Shown here: positions 27,130 to 35,724 of the stretch, piece after piece
Numbering within the stretch: position 1 is the stretch's first letter
How the letters are laid out: each line of letters starts with the position of its first letter
The notes under the pieces: generated by a model
Database searches by the model: none
What the model was told of the DNA's origin: nothing
The model's input: only the letters and a program-made list of their open reading frames with translations
Program-made: the position numbers and the translations under genes
Origin: a bacterium
Lineage (GTDB): Bacteria; Verrucomicrobiota; Kiritimatiellia; CAIKKV01; CAITUY01
Direction of reading: 5' to 3'
DNA length: 61,453 nucleotides
Assembly (NCBI GenBank): GCA_037128595.1
Contig: JBAXWB010000028.1
Coordinates: 1-61,453 of the forward strand

Positions 27130-28539
27130 ATGAAACAGTTGGTCTTGCAGAAAGTTACGCTTCCCTCAATTGGCTGTCCCCAGGAACCCCGCCCGGAATT
27201 GACGGAGAAAGTTTTTAACTCGCGTTTAACCCTCGTGCGGCAACGGATGGAAGAGCGTTGCTTGGATGCCTTAGTCGTCTACGGTGACCGTGAGCACTTC
27301 AGTAATATCGAGTGGCTGACCCATTATGATCCCCGGTTTGAGGAGACCCTCCTTGTTGTACTACCTTCCGGGCGCCCAGTTCTCTTTGTCGGCAACGAGG
27401 GGATGGGCTATTCCACCATAGCCCGGCTGGATGTCGAGCGGCGGTTGTGGCAGACGCTGAGCCTGCTCGGACAGCCTCGCGATCAGGTGCGTCCGCTGGT
27501 TGATTTGCTGCGGGAGGCGGGATTGGCATCCTGCGCGCGGGTCGGTTCGGCAGGCTGGAAGTATTTTTCCGAGGCGGAGTTCCCTCATCCTGAAACGGTG
27601 CTGGATCTGCCGGATTATATCGCGACACCCCTGCGGGCGGCGGTCAAGTCCGGGGGCCGAGTCATCAATGAAACGGCCATGTTCATGGACGCGGAGCGCG
27701 GGTTGCGTGCGGTGTGTGAGTTGGAGCAGTTGGCCAACTTCGAATGGATCGCCACCTGTAATTCCCAGGCCTTGCTGGATGGCATTACAGCTATCCGTCC
27801 GGGGATGACGGAGTTTGCGGGGGCTAGCCTGATGGGGTACAACGGTTTGGCCCATGGCTGTCATCCCCTGTGTACTTCGGGTGAGCGGGCACGCCGGCAT
27901 GGTATGGCCAACGCCACCAGCAATCTCCTCCGTCCGGGTGACCCCATTATGATGACCATGTCCTATCAGGGCGCCAATACCTGTCGTTTCGGCTGGCTGG
28001 CCTCGTCTGCCGCCGAGCTGGCGCCGGATATCCGGGATTATGTGGAGCGGGTAGCCACGCCGTATGCTTCCGCGCTTTTCGCCTGGTACGAGGCGATGCG
28101 CATCGGGGTCACCGGTGGGGAACTTCACTCCGCGGTCCACACGATTCTGGATAAGGCGGGCGTCACGGTCGGGCTCAATGCCGGACATCTGATCGCGACG
28201 GATGAATGGGTGCACAGTCTGGTGACCGCCGGATCCAAGCAGCAGGTTTGCAGCGGGATGTACTGGCAGGCTGATTTCTTCGGCACAGTCCCAACGGCCC
28301 ATCATGGCGCTTTTGCCGAGGATGGCCTCGCGCTGGCGGACGCTTCGCTAAGGGAAAAGATCCGGACTCACTATCCCCAGATGTGGCAGCGGATTGAACT
28401 CCGGCGTCAGTTCATGGCCGAACAGTTGGGCCTCACACTGGCGCCTGAGCTGCTGCCTTTTTCCAATTTCCCGGCGATGTTGATCCCGTTCTTCCTGGAT
28501 CCCCGCTGTACCCTTGCTCGTGTAACGCCGCAGAAATAA
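27130..28539 (+). CDS. M24-fold (creatinase/aminopeptidase P-like) protein with altered metal site
   Basis: 469 residues with a GGAG site before ATG. The N-terminal creatinase-like domain (about 20-170) includes RMEERCLDALVVYGDREHFS. The C-terminal pita-bread domain (about 190-445) includes VCELEQLANFEWI, ITAIRPGMTE and LNAGHLIATDEWVHS. The strand that normally holds the first metal-binding Asp reads PIMMTMSYQGANTCRFGW and has none, while the late AEDG acidic pair is kept. It may be a metal-independent enzyme, like creatinase, or a non-catalytic protein. Similar genes occur in sugar-degradation loci of PVC bacteria; the substrate is unknown. Confidence 0.75.
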   Translation: MKQLVLQKVTLPSIGCPQEPRPELTEKVFNSRLTLVRQRMEERCLDALVVYGDREHFSNIEWLTHYDPRFEETLLVVLPSGRPVLFVGNEGMGYSTIARLDVERRLWQTLSLLGQPRDQVRPLVDLLREAGLASCARVGSAGWKYFSEAEFPHPETVLDLPDYIATPLRAAVKSGGRVINETAMFMDAERGLRAVCELEQLANFEWIATCNSQALLDGITAIRPGMTEFAGASLMGYNGLAHGCHPLCTSGERARRHGMANATSNLLRPGDPIMMTMSYQGANTCRFGWLASSAAELAPDIRDYVERVATPYASALFAWYEAMRIGVTGGELHSAVHTILDKAGVTVGLNAGHLIATDEWVHSLVTAGSKQQVCSGMYWQADFFGTVPTAHHGAFAEDGLALADASLREKIRTHYPQMWQRIELRRQFMAEQLGLTLAPELLPFSNFPAMLIPFFLDPRCTLARVTPQK

Positions 28540-28568
28540 CAGACGTGATCCAAATGCTGAGCAACGAT

Positions 28569-28893
28569 AAAGATAACCACCCGCTTCGCTTGAGACACGG
28601 AGACACGGAGACAAGGCGAAGATCCTCCTGCGCTAAAATGGCGAAGGGCAAGAAATACAAATGTGGCGTTTATCTCGTTCACGCGGGTACACGTGACCAA
28701 AATAAGCGCCACGGTTTCTTGAAGGAATTCATAGAGGTGGAGGAGGCATTAACCTCTCATCTTTCTCGTTGTATTACTCCACGAAACCGTTGCGGTATTT
28801 TTCATTCTGGTACTCCGGAATTAAAAATACCGCAACATTCTCTTCGAGTTCTCCGTGACTCTGTGTCTCAAGCGAAGCGGGTGGTAAATCTTA
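28569..28893. repeat. Family B copy 1: multi-stem element with CGGAGACACGG ends
   Basis: The ends form a long outer stem: 28569-28598 pairs with 28864-28893 (GTGTCTCAAGCGAAGCGGGT on the right side). Inside are a stem at 28663-28712 (GTGGCGTTTAT...GCGCCAC) and a 14-bp perfect stem 28789-28802/28823-28836, which extends inward by further pairs. It fills the 373-bp gap between the M24-fold and esterase genes. It contains no convincing gene. Confidence 0.85.
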
Positions 28894-28912
28894 TTTCGAA
28901 AGGGTTGATGAG

Positions 28913-31279
28913 ATGAATACACTGCATCTGCTGGATGATTTTTGTTGGAAGGGTGAGAAGGATGAATTCATTGTATCCCCCCGGCGTGGCGGGCGGATTG
29001 TTTCGTGGCGGCATGGCGGTGCCGGGGAACTCGTCAAGCAAGTGGGGCTTGAGGACGGTGGACTCCTGCGCATGATGCTGGGTGAGGAACGGTATCCTGG
29101 CACCAGCTTCAATACCCCGCATCTGGCTCAACTCCTGCGTAACGATGCGCAGGGTTTTTCCATTCGTCTGCGTCATTATTGGAATGCCTCCAATGCCATT
29201 GCCCGGCGCCTCGGGTGGATCGACAAGATCAATCCCGTTTACCTCGATGGCCTCCTGCTCGATAAGACGGTTACCTTCGATGCCGCAACGGCGACGGTGT
29301 CGGTGGAACTGGAGATCACCAACCTGACGGATGAGGTGCGCCGGGTCACCCCCTGGCTGCAGAGCCATTTCCACGGCTGGGTGCAGGACACCTTTGTGAC
29401 TCTCGGTGGTGAAAAAAGACCGTACTTGTGGGAAGACGTCCCCTGGGCCGGGCACCGGGCGGTAGCGGGCAAATCCATGCGCCTGATCAGTGCGAGCCAC
29501 GACGGCTCCCTCGCGGTTTTGCTCGGGGCAGGCACCGAATGGTTGATGGGTATGGCCTCTTATTCGCGGGCTGACTATTTTGCCAAGGACTCGACCGAGG
29601 GGTGTGTGGAATTGCGTGGCGTCACGCTCACAATCCCTCCGCGCCAATCTTGGCGGGGTAATATGTTCCTCGCCCTGACGGAGGGGCCGGACGGGTGGAA
29701 GAAATGGGCCGATGCGGCGCCAATCGAATTGGAACATCAGCTTGGGGCGGCTCGGGAACCGGGCTGGGATCCCGCCTCGTTGCTTCCCATCTTGGGGAGT
29801 TGGGCCTTGCCGGAGGAGCGGGTGAACGGCCTGATGGTGTTATCGCATCTTGATAAAGTCCCCTTTACCTCGGCCAACCGCTGCGCCGCGTCCAATAGTT
29901 TTTCACAGTTCCGTGCGGACCCGTCCGGCACGAAGGCGCAAGCCACGGTCAACTTGTTTCCGCTTCAGCCGTTCGCGTCCCTTCATGTGGAGGTCACGGG
30001 CTGTTCCGGCTGGCGGGTGCTTCAACCGCCCCGGTCATTGGCCGCCTATGAGCCTGTTGTGATGGTTCTGGAAGGCCCGATCGGACTGGAAGGCCGGGAG
30101 GTCGTGGAGGTCCGTCTTTCCCGCGCAGGCCAGCCGCTGGTCACGCTTCGCGTCGAGCCTGATGCGGCTATCGAACCGTGTTACTCCTTCCAGGTCAAAC
30201 AGTGTTCCACTTATCTTGATGAGCGCTGGCATGCTGAGAAAGGCGCTTTTCCTGGCACGACGGCGGCGGCGTTTGAACCGTGGCGGGAAGCGGCGCGAGG
30301 GAGGTTGCGGAAATGGATGGAGGATGCGGTGACGGCTCCGGTGCCGCTGGCATCGCGCGTGGTCGAGCGGCAGACCGGTCCCTTTTGCATTCGTGAAAAG
30401 GTTCTGATCAAGACCGAACATGATCTCTGGATTCCCGCCTATCTAGTCCGGCCGAGACGGATTCCGGTGGGGACCAAAATGCCGGCGATCCTGTTTCCCC
30501 ACGGAAGTGGAGCTGGCAAGTCGTCATTCGTGCCCGATGAGACAGGGGAGGAGCAAAACCCGACTTTGTTTGACCAGTGGCCTTCGCCTTACCAGTTCGC
30601 TCATAAATTGGGTTGTGTCGTGTTGATTCCCGACCGGCGTGGCTGGGGGGAATGGTCGGAGGCGAACCATGGTCAGCGCTGGGAACGCGCCTGGGCCGCG
30701 GGTTACAACCTCAAGGCCATGGACATGTGGGATCATATGCGCGCCGTTGATTTCCTGGTTCAGCGTCCGGATGTGGATGTGACGCGGATTGTCAGCATGG
30801 GGAGTTCCGGTGGAGGCTTGGTGACCACGTTCATGATGGGGGCCGACCCCCGGGTCGCGGGCGGCATTGTCAGCAGTTCGCTCACAACCCCGCCACGACT
30901 TTCTGATCAATATTTTTACAGAAGAGCGGTTGAGGGGGCTGTGGAGGTGAATCCCGCATCGGAATACCCGCTGGCGTTGGGGACCATCCACTGTCTGGCG
31001 GCGCCCCGGGTGCTGTGGTTGATGGATGGCAAGGATGATCCTTGTTATGCCCTCGCCAACATGTTGCCACATACGGAAGAGGAGCGGCAGGCCGCCTTCA
31101 GCAAATGGCGTGCGGAAAATGATGAGGGCCGTGCGGAAATAGCGCGCATCTACCGGTTACTGGGCATGGAAGGCAACTATCAGGCCACCTGGTTTGAAGG
31201 GCTCCATCTGGCCGGGTTCACGTTCAATAACATTGCGAAATGGCTGAAGGAAATGTTCGCGATAGAAAAAGGCACATGA
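28913..31279 (+). CDS. Alpha/beta-hydrolase (acetyl-xylan-esterase/prolyl-oligopeptidase type)
   Basis: 788 residues without signal peptide. The first 450 residues are beta-rich with no recognised motif. From about 480 an alpha/beta-hydrolase fold follows: PAILFPHGSGAG, VLIPDRRGWGE, the nucleophile elbow GSSGGG (Ser 632), the Asp candidate in DGKDDPC and the His candidate H765 in GLHLAGF. This is like the large esterases that remove acetyl or feruloyl groups from polysaccharides. The ATG lies 19 bases behind the family B element, which could affect its expression. Confidence 0.82.
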   Translation: MNTLHLLDDFCWKGEKDEFIVSPRRGGRIVSWRHGGAGELVKQVGLEDGGLLRMMLGEERYPGTSFNTPHLAQLLRNDAQGFSIRLRHYWNASNAIARRLGWIDKINPVYLDGLLLDKTVTFDAATATVSVELEITNLTDEVRRVTPWLQSHFHGWVQDTFVTLGGEKRPYLWEDVPWAGHRAVAGKSMRLISASHDGSLAVLLGAGTEWLMGMASYSRADYFAKDSTEGCVELRGVTLTIPPRQSWRGNMFLALTEGPDGWKKWADAAPIELEHQLGAAREPGWDPASLLPILGSWALPEERVNGLMVLSHLDKVPFTSANRCAASNSFSQFRADPSGTKAQATVNLFPLQPFASLHVEVTGCSGWRVLQPPRSLAAYEPVVMVLEGPIGLEGREVVEVRLSRAGQPLVTLRVEPDAAIEPCYSFQVKQCSTYLDERWHAEKGAFPGTTAAAFEPWREAARGRLRKWMEDAVTAPVPLASRVVERQTGPFCIREKVLIKTEHDLWIPAYLVRPRRIPVGTKMPAILFPHGSGAGKSSFVPDETGEEQNPTLFDQWPSPYQFAHKLGCVVLIPDRRGWGEWSEANHGQRWERAWAAGYNLKAMDMWDHMRAVDFLVQRPDVDVTRIVSMGSSGGGLVTTFMMGADPRVAGGIVSSSLTTPPRLSDQYFYRRAVEGAVEVNPASEYPLALGTIHCLAAPRVLWLMDGKDDPCYALANMLPHTEEERQAAFSKWRAENDEGRAEIARIYRLLGMEGNYQATWFEGLHLAGFTFNNIAKWLKEMFAIEKGT

Positions 31280-31363
31280 TGGGGATCGGAAAAATTTGAA
31301 CAGAAGTTCGCGATGACCGCGAAGAAGAAAAGAACTGTTTGTTAAAAGAAAACTGAGGATTCT

Positions 31364-33106
31364 ATGAAGCAAAAAACGATGAAATGGCTGGGTGGCGTGG
31401 CGGCGATGGTTCTGATGGCGCAGTCTGCGGCGGTGGGGGGCTTGGCCGTCAGTTATGTCAAGACGCTCGGGCAGACGAATGTCAAGGGGCAACCCTTTCA
31501 GACGGTTGGTTCGCGACTGAGTGTGGACAAAGATGGAAATCTTTATCTTAACGGCGGGGTGAATGCCCCCTGGAACATGCTCATGAAACTGGCGCCCGAC
31601 GGCCGGATTATCTGGCAGTCCAACTGTGGCGGATATGGCGATATCGCCACGGCCATTGACGGTGAGTATGTTTATGTCACCAAGGCCAACCTGCTGAGAC
31701 GGTTCACGATGGCGGGTGGCACGATGGATGCCGCTTGGGGGTTTGGAAATGTGAGTTGGGGGCCGGGCGCGGATTCGACAATGACCGGGTTTCCCCGTTT
31801 GGTCGGTCCAAGAAGTTTAATCGTTTCCGGTTCCTTCCTCTATGTGGTGGATACGGGACGTGATGAATTGCTGCGGGTGGATAAGGCTACCGGGAAAGAG
31901 CATCCGTTCAGCAGCCGGCTGATGGCGCTGGCCCCGGTGGATATTGCGAAGGCCAAAAACGGAAACCTCCTGCTGTTGACCGGCGAATCCGTCTTTGAGG
32001 TCGATGCCGAAGGGAATCCCGGGAAGGGGCCGCTGATCGATGGGTTTGCCGGTGCCGTGGCCCTTGATGTTGAACCCGGCGAAGGGATGATCTATATCGC
32101 CATAGGCGGCGTGGGTGGCGATTTAGTGAACACGATCAATGAGTACAGTGCCACCGGGAAGCCGACGGGTGTGAAGATTGGGCGCGGCGGCGGGTACAGC
32201 GGGGTCTGGGCCGCGGATCAGTTCGCTTTTGCTGCCGGTCGTGGCGATATCGTGGTGGACCCGGCGGGCGGTATCTGGGTTGGCAATGATGGTGGGGGTA
32301 AGTTGCCGACGCTGCTCCATTTCGATCGAACCCGGAAACCAGACAGCCTCCTGATGGGGTTGAATGGCAACGGGTTGGTTGTGGACGCGGACTTGAACGT
32401 CACGGTTGGCGGATCATGCAAGTTGTCCTGGGACAACAAGCCGCTGTGGACCAGTGGGCTGGTCACTTTCGGCGATCTCAAACAGTATCCGACTGTGGGC
32501 CCGGGTAACTGGTGGTTCACGGCGGCCTATGCCGATCTTTCCGCAGTGGTTGTATTCAACCCGCCTGCCCGGTCTGTGATGGCGTTGTCCGCTACCACCG
32601 GCGCCCTCATCAATGGCTACGGCGGGGCGACGTCGGCACGAGCTTATTGTTCTGCCGGGAAAAGTGTTTTTTATGTAAAGGAGGGCGGCATCGAGAAATT
32701 GGATGTTGCCGCGTTGGATAAACCTACGGCGTTTTTCAAGCCTTCGGATGGCGCGAAGTTCACCGACAGCGCTTTAGCCGTCAGCGCCGATCACCAGCGT
32801 ATCTATGGGCAAGTGGGTGATAAAATCACCTGCTATCGCAAGGATGGCGCCAAAGTGTGGGAAGTCGCCGCCAAGCCGCCCATGGTCCTCATGAAATCGG
32901 TGCTATGGGTTCCGGCCGCTGGGGGTGGCGTCCTTGCCCTGGATGCCACGACAGGCCAGTCGCTGGGGGCGTTTGGAAACAAGGATGTGGATGGCCGCCT
33001 TCCCGTTAGCCCGGCTTCCCTGGCGGTGGGCGCCAAGGACGGTAAGGACTATCTCTTCGTCAAAGGTGAATCACAGATTCAGGTGTTTGAAGTCACGGGA
33101 CCGTGA
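31364..33106 (+). CDS. Secreted beta-propeller (NHL/PQQ-like) protein
   Basis: 580 residues with a signal peptide (MKWLGGVAAMVLMAQSAAVGG). GAGGA lies before ATG 31364. The remainder is a run of blade-like units: DKDGNLYLNGG, LAPDGRIIWQS, DGEYVYVTKAN, SGSFLYVVDTG and DATTGQSLGAFG. No catalytic residues were recognised. It probably binds sugar or acts as a surface partner of the neighbouring secreted glycosidases; this is inference from position. Confidence 0.75.
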   Translation: MKQKTMKWLGGVAAMVLMAQSAAVGGLAVSYVKTLGQTNVKGQPFQTVGSRLSVDKDGNLYLNGGVNAPWNMLMKLAPDGRIIWQSNCGGYGDIATAIDGEYVYVTKANLLRRFTMAGGTMDAAWGFGNVSWGPGADSTMTGFPRLVGPRSLIVSGSFLYVVDTGRDELLRVDKATGKEHPFSSRLMALAPVDIAKAKNGNLLLLTGESVFEVDAEGNPGKGPLIDGFAGAVALDVEPGEGMIYIAIGGVGGDLVNTINEYSATGKPTGVKIGRGGGYSGVWAADQFAFAAGRGDIVVDPAGGIWVGNDGGGKLPTLLHFDRTRKPDSLLMGLNGNGLVVDADLNVTVGGSCKLSWDNKPLWTSGLVTFGDLKQYPTVGPGNWWFTAAYADLSAVVVFNPPARSVMALSATTGALINGYGGATSARAYCSAGKSVFYVKEGGIEKLDVAALDKPTAFFKPSDGAKFTDSALAVSADHQRIYGQVGDKITCYRKDGAKVWEVAAKPPMVLMKSVLWVPAAGGGVLALDATTGQSLGAFGNKDVDGRLPVSPASLAVGAKDGKDYLFVKGESQIQVFEVTGP

Positions 33107-33148
33107 CGGATAGTCACGAATGCAGCTAATATAAGCAGTTTTCCCCAT

Positions 33149-33246
33149 CATAATCGTAATCGTAATCTTAATCGTAATCTATTCTGGTCGGCTTGGTGGA
33201 CGGCTGGAGAACAAGGATTATGATTAAGATTAAGATTACGATTAAG
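33149..33246. repeat. Family A copy 3: inverted repeat with 6-base tandem arms
   Basis: The left arm 33149-33179 (TAATCN units) and right arm 33216-33246 (GATTAN units) are separated by a 36-base centre. It lies 26 bases before the ATG at 33273. Confidence 0.88.
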
Positions 33247-33272
33247 AATTGGGGGTTAGGATTGGACCAACT

Positions 33273-35570
33273 ATGAAAACATTTCAACGAACACAGGTAG
33301 CGGCTCTTCTTGTTTTGAGTTTTGTCATGTTAGGCCGGGCCGAGGAACGCTACATGCGGTATCGCCTGCTCGAGCCGGCGATATCCTCAGTGGCATCGGT
33401 CTCGGCCCATTCGAACAGGGACTTACCCGACATGCATTTCTCCTGGGGCCGCAATGCGATGCCCGGTATGCTTTCCAATGGCGGGCTTTATATTCCGCCC
33501 GGCGTCTGGTCGCCCTGGCGGCGGCTGCCCTCCAGTCCCATGTGCGGTGACATCGGGATCACGCTCAAAGGCGCCGACCCGATTACACGTTGCAAGGTGG
33601 CGGTGCAGGTCGCCTCCTGGCCGGAAGAAAAGTACATCGCTCGGTCGATGACGATCGAAAGCACGACGGGGGCGCAGGTTGCCTTCACCCTGCCGCCCAG
33701 TATCTTGGAAACCCCGGATCTGATTGAAACCCTGCCTGAGACGTTTTTACGGCGTCGGCAAGTGGCGGATGCCGTGGCGGTGCCGGAGGACCTGCGGCCG
33801 AAATGGCTTAGATTTGGCGCGAGTCAAGTGGGGGGGGACTCCACGGTGGCCGATAGCGTGAACTTTGAGTTGGAAACGACACGGCGGCTGGGGTTGAACA
33901 CCTGGTCAAAAAAATGGATCCCGGATCAGTATTTGGCTTTTGCCACAACGGGGGGCACACCGGAATGGGGGAAGACATTGAAGTATACCCCTGAAGAATG
34001 TGCCCGCCTGGCTTTTGTAAAGATGGAAGATGAGCCCAGCTGGCAAACCGGGTTCAGTCGCATGTGGGCTCAGACGGGCGAACAGGGTTTTCGTGATTAT
34101 TTAAAGGAACAGGGTGCGACACCCGAATGGTTTGGGGTGAAGAGCTTCGATGAAATCCGGCATATCCGGCGCGATCAACCTGTCGCTGGGGATGCGCCAG
34201 CAGTGCAGAGGCGGCTTTGGTATTGGTCCTGCCGTTATACCTTTCTGGCAAGTAGCCAGTATTTTGCCAGTATCAATAAGGTGATTCAGGAGAACCTGGC
34301 GAATGTGCCGGTGTCCATCAATTATTCCGATCATCAGTCGGGTCTGATTGGTGGCGCCCTGGGTGGCCCCGGTAGTATTGATTGGTTCGAGGATGGGCGC
34401 CTCAATGCGGTTTCTCTGCACTGGACTGAAGACTGGATGTTTGGCCGGCTCACAAGCTGGGGTAATGGGATGTACCAGAAGGTTGCGTATTTTGCCGATC
34501 TCTTGCGAGGGGGTGCCCGGTATCAGGGAATCGGACCTAAGAGCGTTGGGTTTTATACGGTCTGTCTGGGTTGGGATCCCAAAGGAGTGGGGCTGTCTCG
34601 TGACATTCCCATGCGCGTCAATTTGCTGTTGAGTCAGGGCTGCAAGACCTTCTCCTACTTCAACTACGGGCCGACCACCGCCGCCACCTGTGATCTCTGG
34701 GCCGATTCCGCGCCGATCGCCCGCGGCGTCGCGGATACCGCCCGCATGGTTGGCGGAGCCAAAATCGAGCCGTATCTCTGGGCAGGGATGCCGGTCGATC
34801 CCCAGGTCTGCCTGATCTATAGCGTGGAGAATTTTTTCTGGCTTGAGACAGCCAAGACTCAGGATGACGAGTTTGAGCGGCAGCACCTCTACTGCATGCT
34901 GCAGCAGAATCAAATCCCGGTGGACATTATTGCCGGCCGGGACTTGAACCGGTTCGTTAATAATTACAAGGCGGCCTATGCGGTGGATACAATTCTAGTC
35001 AGGAAAGCGGCTGAAGATCTGAAGAAATGGGTTGAAGCGGGCGGGGTTCTGGCGCTCGGGCCGGAGGCGGCTACGAAGGATGAATATAACGAACCGCTGA
35101 GCGTGTTCGCCCCTGAGCCGGGCAAGACCCGGCTCGGCAAAGGCTGGGTGGTCCGGTTCAAGGAGCGGGAAGGGTCGCTTTGGTGGAAAAGCACCGTGGA
35201 GCTCTGTGGTGACACCGGTTGGGCCTCGTCATTCAACCGTGAACATGCGGACCTCGTGAGCCAGCCTGCGCTTGAACTGGCCAGGATCACCCGTCCGGTC
35301 ACCGTGAATGTTCCGGGGATTGTGGCGGATCCGTTGGTGAGCACCAACGGGGTGGCGGTTCCCTTGGTTAACCTGCGCGGACTCAATGAGAAAGACGGGA
35401 CCCGGATCTTGAACTTGAAAGTCACGCTTACGGATGGCAAGGGCATTGTCAAAGCCTGGTCGAGCCGCTGTGGGGAACTGCCCTTGCGCCATGAGGGTGG
35501 GGCCGTCGCCGTGGTTCTGCCGATTGAGTACGCCGATGTGTTGATTTTCGCAAAGGAGACCAAGCCGTAA
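33273..35570 (+). CDS. Large secreted putative glycosidase, related to 19297 product
   Basis: 765 residues from ATG 33273. The 8 residues upstream of this ATG come from the tail of the hairpin repeat region. The signal peptide is QVAALLVLSFVMLGRAEE. A TIM-barrel-like part holds KMEDEPSW (E254), comparable to SFGDEIG of the 19297 product. A GATase-like part (AAYAVDTILVRKAAEDLKK... WVEAGGVLALGPEA) and a final beta domain (VVLPIEYADVLIFAKE) match the order in the 19297 product. I do not recognise a named family. A beta-galactosidase-like activity is possible. Confidence 0.7.
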   Translation: MKTFQRTQVAALLVLSFVMLGRAEERYMRYRLLEPAISSVASVSAHSNRDLPDMHFSWGRNAMPGMLSNGGLYIPPGVWSPWRRLPSSPMCGDIGITLKGADPITRCKVAVQVASWPEEKYIARSMTIESTTGAQVAFTLPPSILETPDLIETLPETFLRRRQVADAVAVPEDLRPKWLRFGASQVGGDSTVADSVNFELETTRRLGLNTWSKKWIPDQYLAFATTGGTPEWGKTLKYTPEECARLAFVKMEDEPSWQTGFSRMWAQTGEQGFRDYLKEQGATPEWFGVKSFDEIRHIRRDQPVAGDAPAVQRRLWYWSCRYTFLASSQYFASINKVIQENLANVPVSINYSDHQSGLIGGALGGPGSIDWFEDGRLNAVSLHWTEDWMFGRLTSWGNGMYQKVAYFADLLRGGARYQGIGPKSVGFYTVCLGWDPKGVGLSRDIPMRVNLLLSQGCKTFSYFNYGPTTAATCDLWADSAPIARGVADTARMVGGAKIEPYLWAGMPVDPQVCLIYSVENFFWLETAKTQDDEFERQHLYCMLQQNQIPVDIIAGRDLNRFVNNYKAAYAVDTILVRKAAEDLKKWVEAGGVLALGPEAATKDEYNEPLSVFAPEPGKTRLGKGWVVRFKEREGSLWWKSTVELCGDTGWASSFNREHADLVSQPALELARITRPVTVNVPGIVADPLVSTNGVAVPLVNLRGLNEKDGTRILNLKVTLTDGKGIVKAWSSRCGELPLRHEGGAVAVVLPIEYADVLIFAKETKP

Positions 35571-35594
35571 AATGGAGTCAGCACCTCTAAGGAC

Positions 35595-35682
35595 GCGGCG
35601 TCGACAGAGCGACGCCCTCCAAAAGACATTGTCGTGATAGTGGAGGGGATTTCAATGGAGGGCGTCGCTCTGTCGGCGCCGC
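35595..35682. repeat. Family C copy 1: GGAGGGC/GCTCTGTC inverted repeat
   Basis: A 27-base left arm (35595-35621) and right arm (35656-35682) are complementary with one mismatch, separated by a 34-base centre. The core is TGGAGGGCGTCGCTCTGTCG. It lies between the 33273 and 35725 genes. Confidence 0.9.
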
Positions 35683-35724
35683 ATGGGCAGGGGATCAAAT
35701 GATTTTATGAAAAGGAGTCGAGTG

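Noticed and set aside
27361-28305. Minus-strand open frame of 314 codons
   Set aside because: It is antisense to the M24-fold gene with no recognisable domain.
28569-28893. Insertion-sequence remnant with transposase
   Set aside because: No reading frame in this or the second copy resembles a transposase, and the internal stems explain the open frames seen on both strands.
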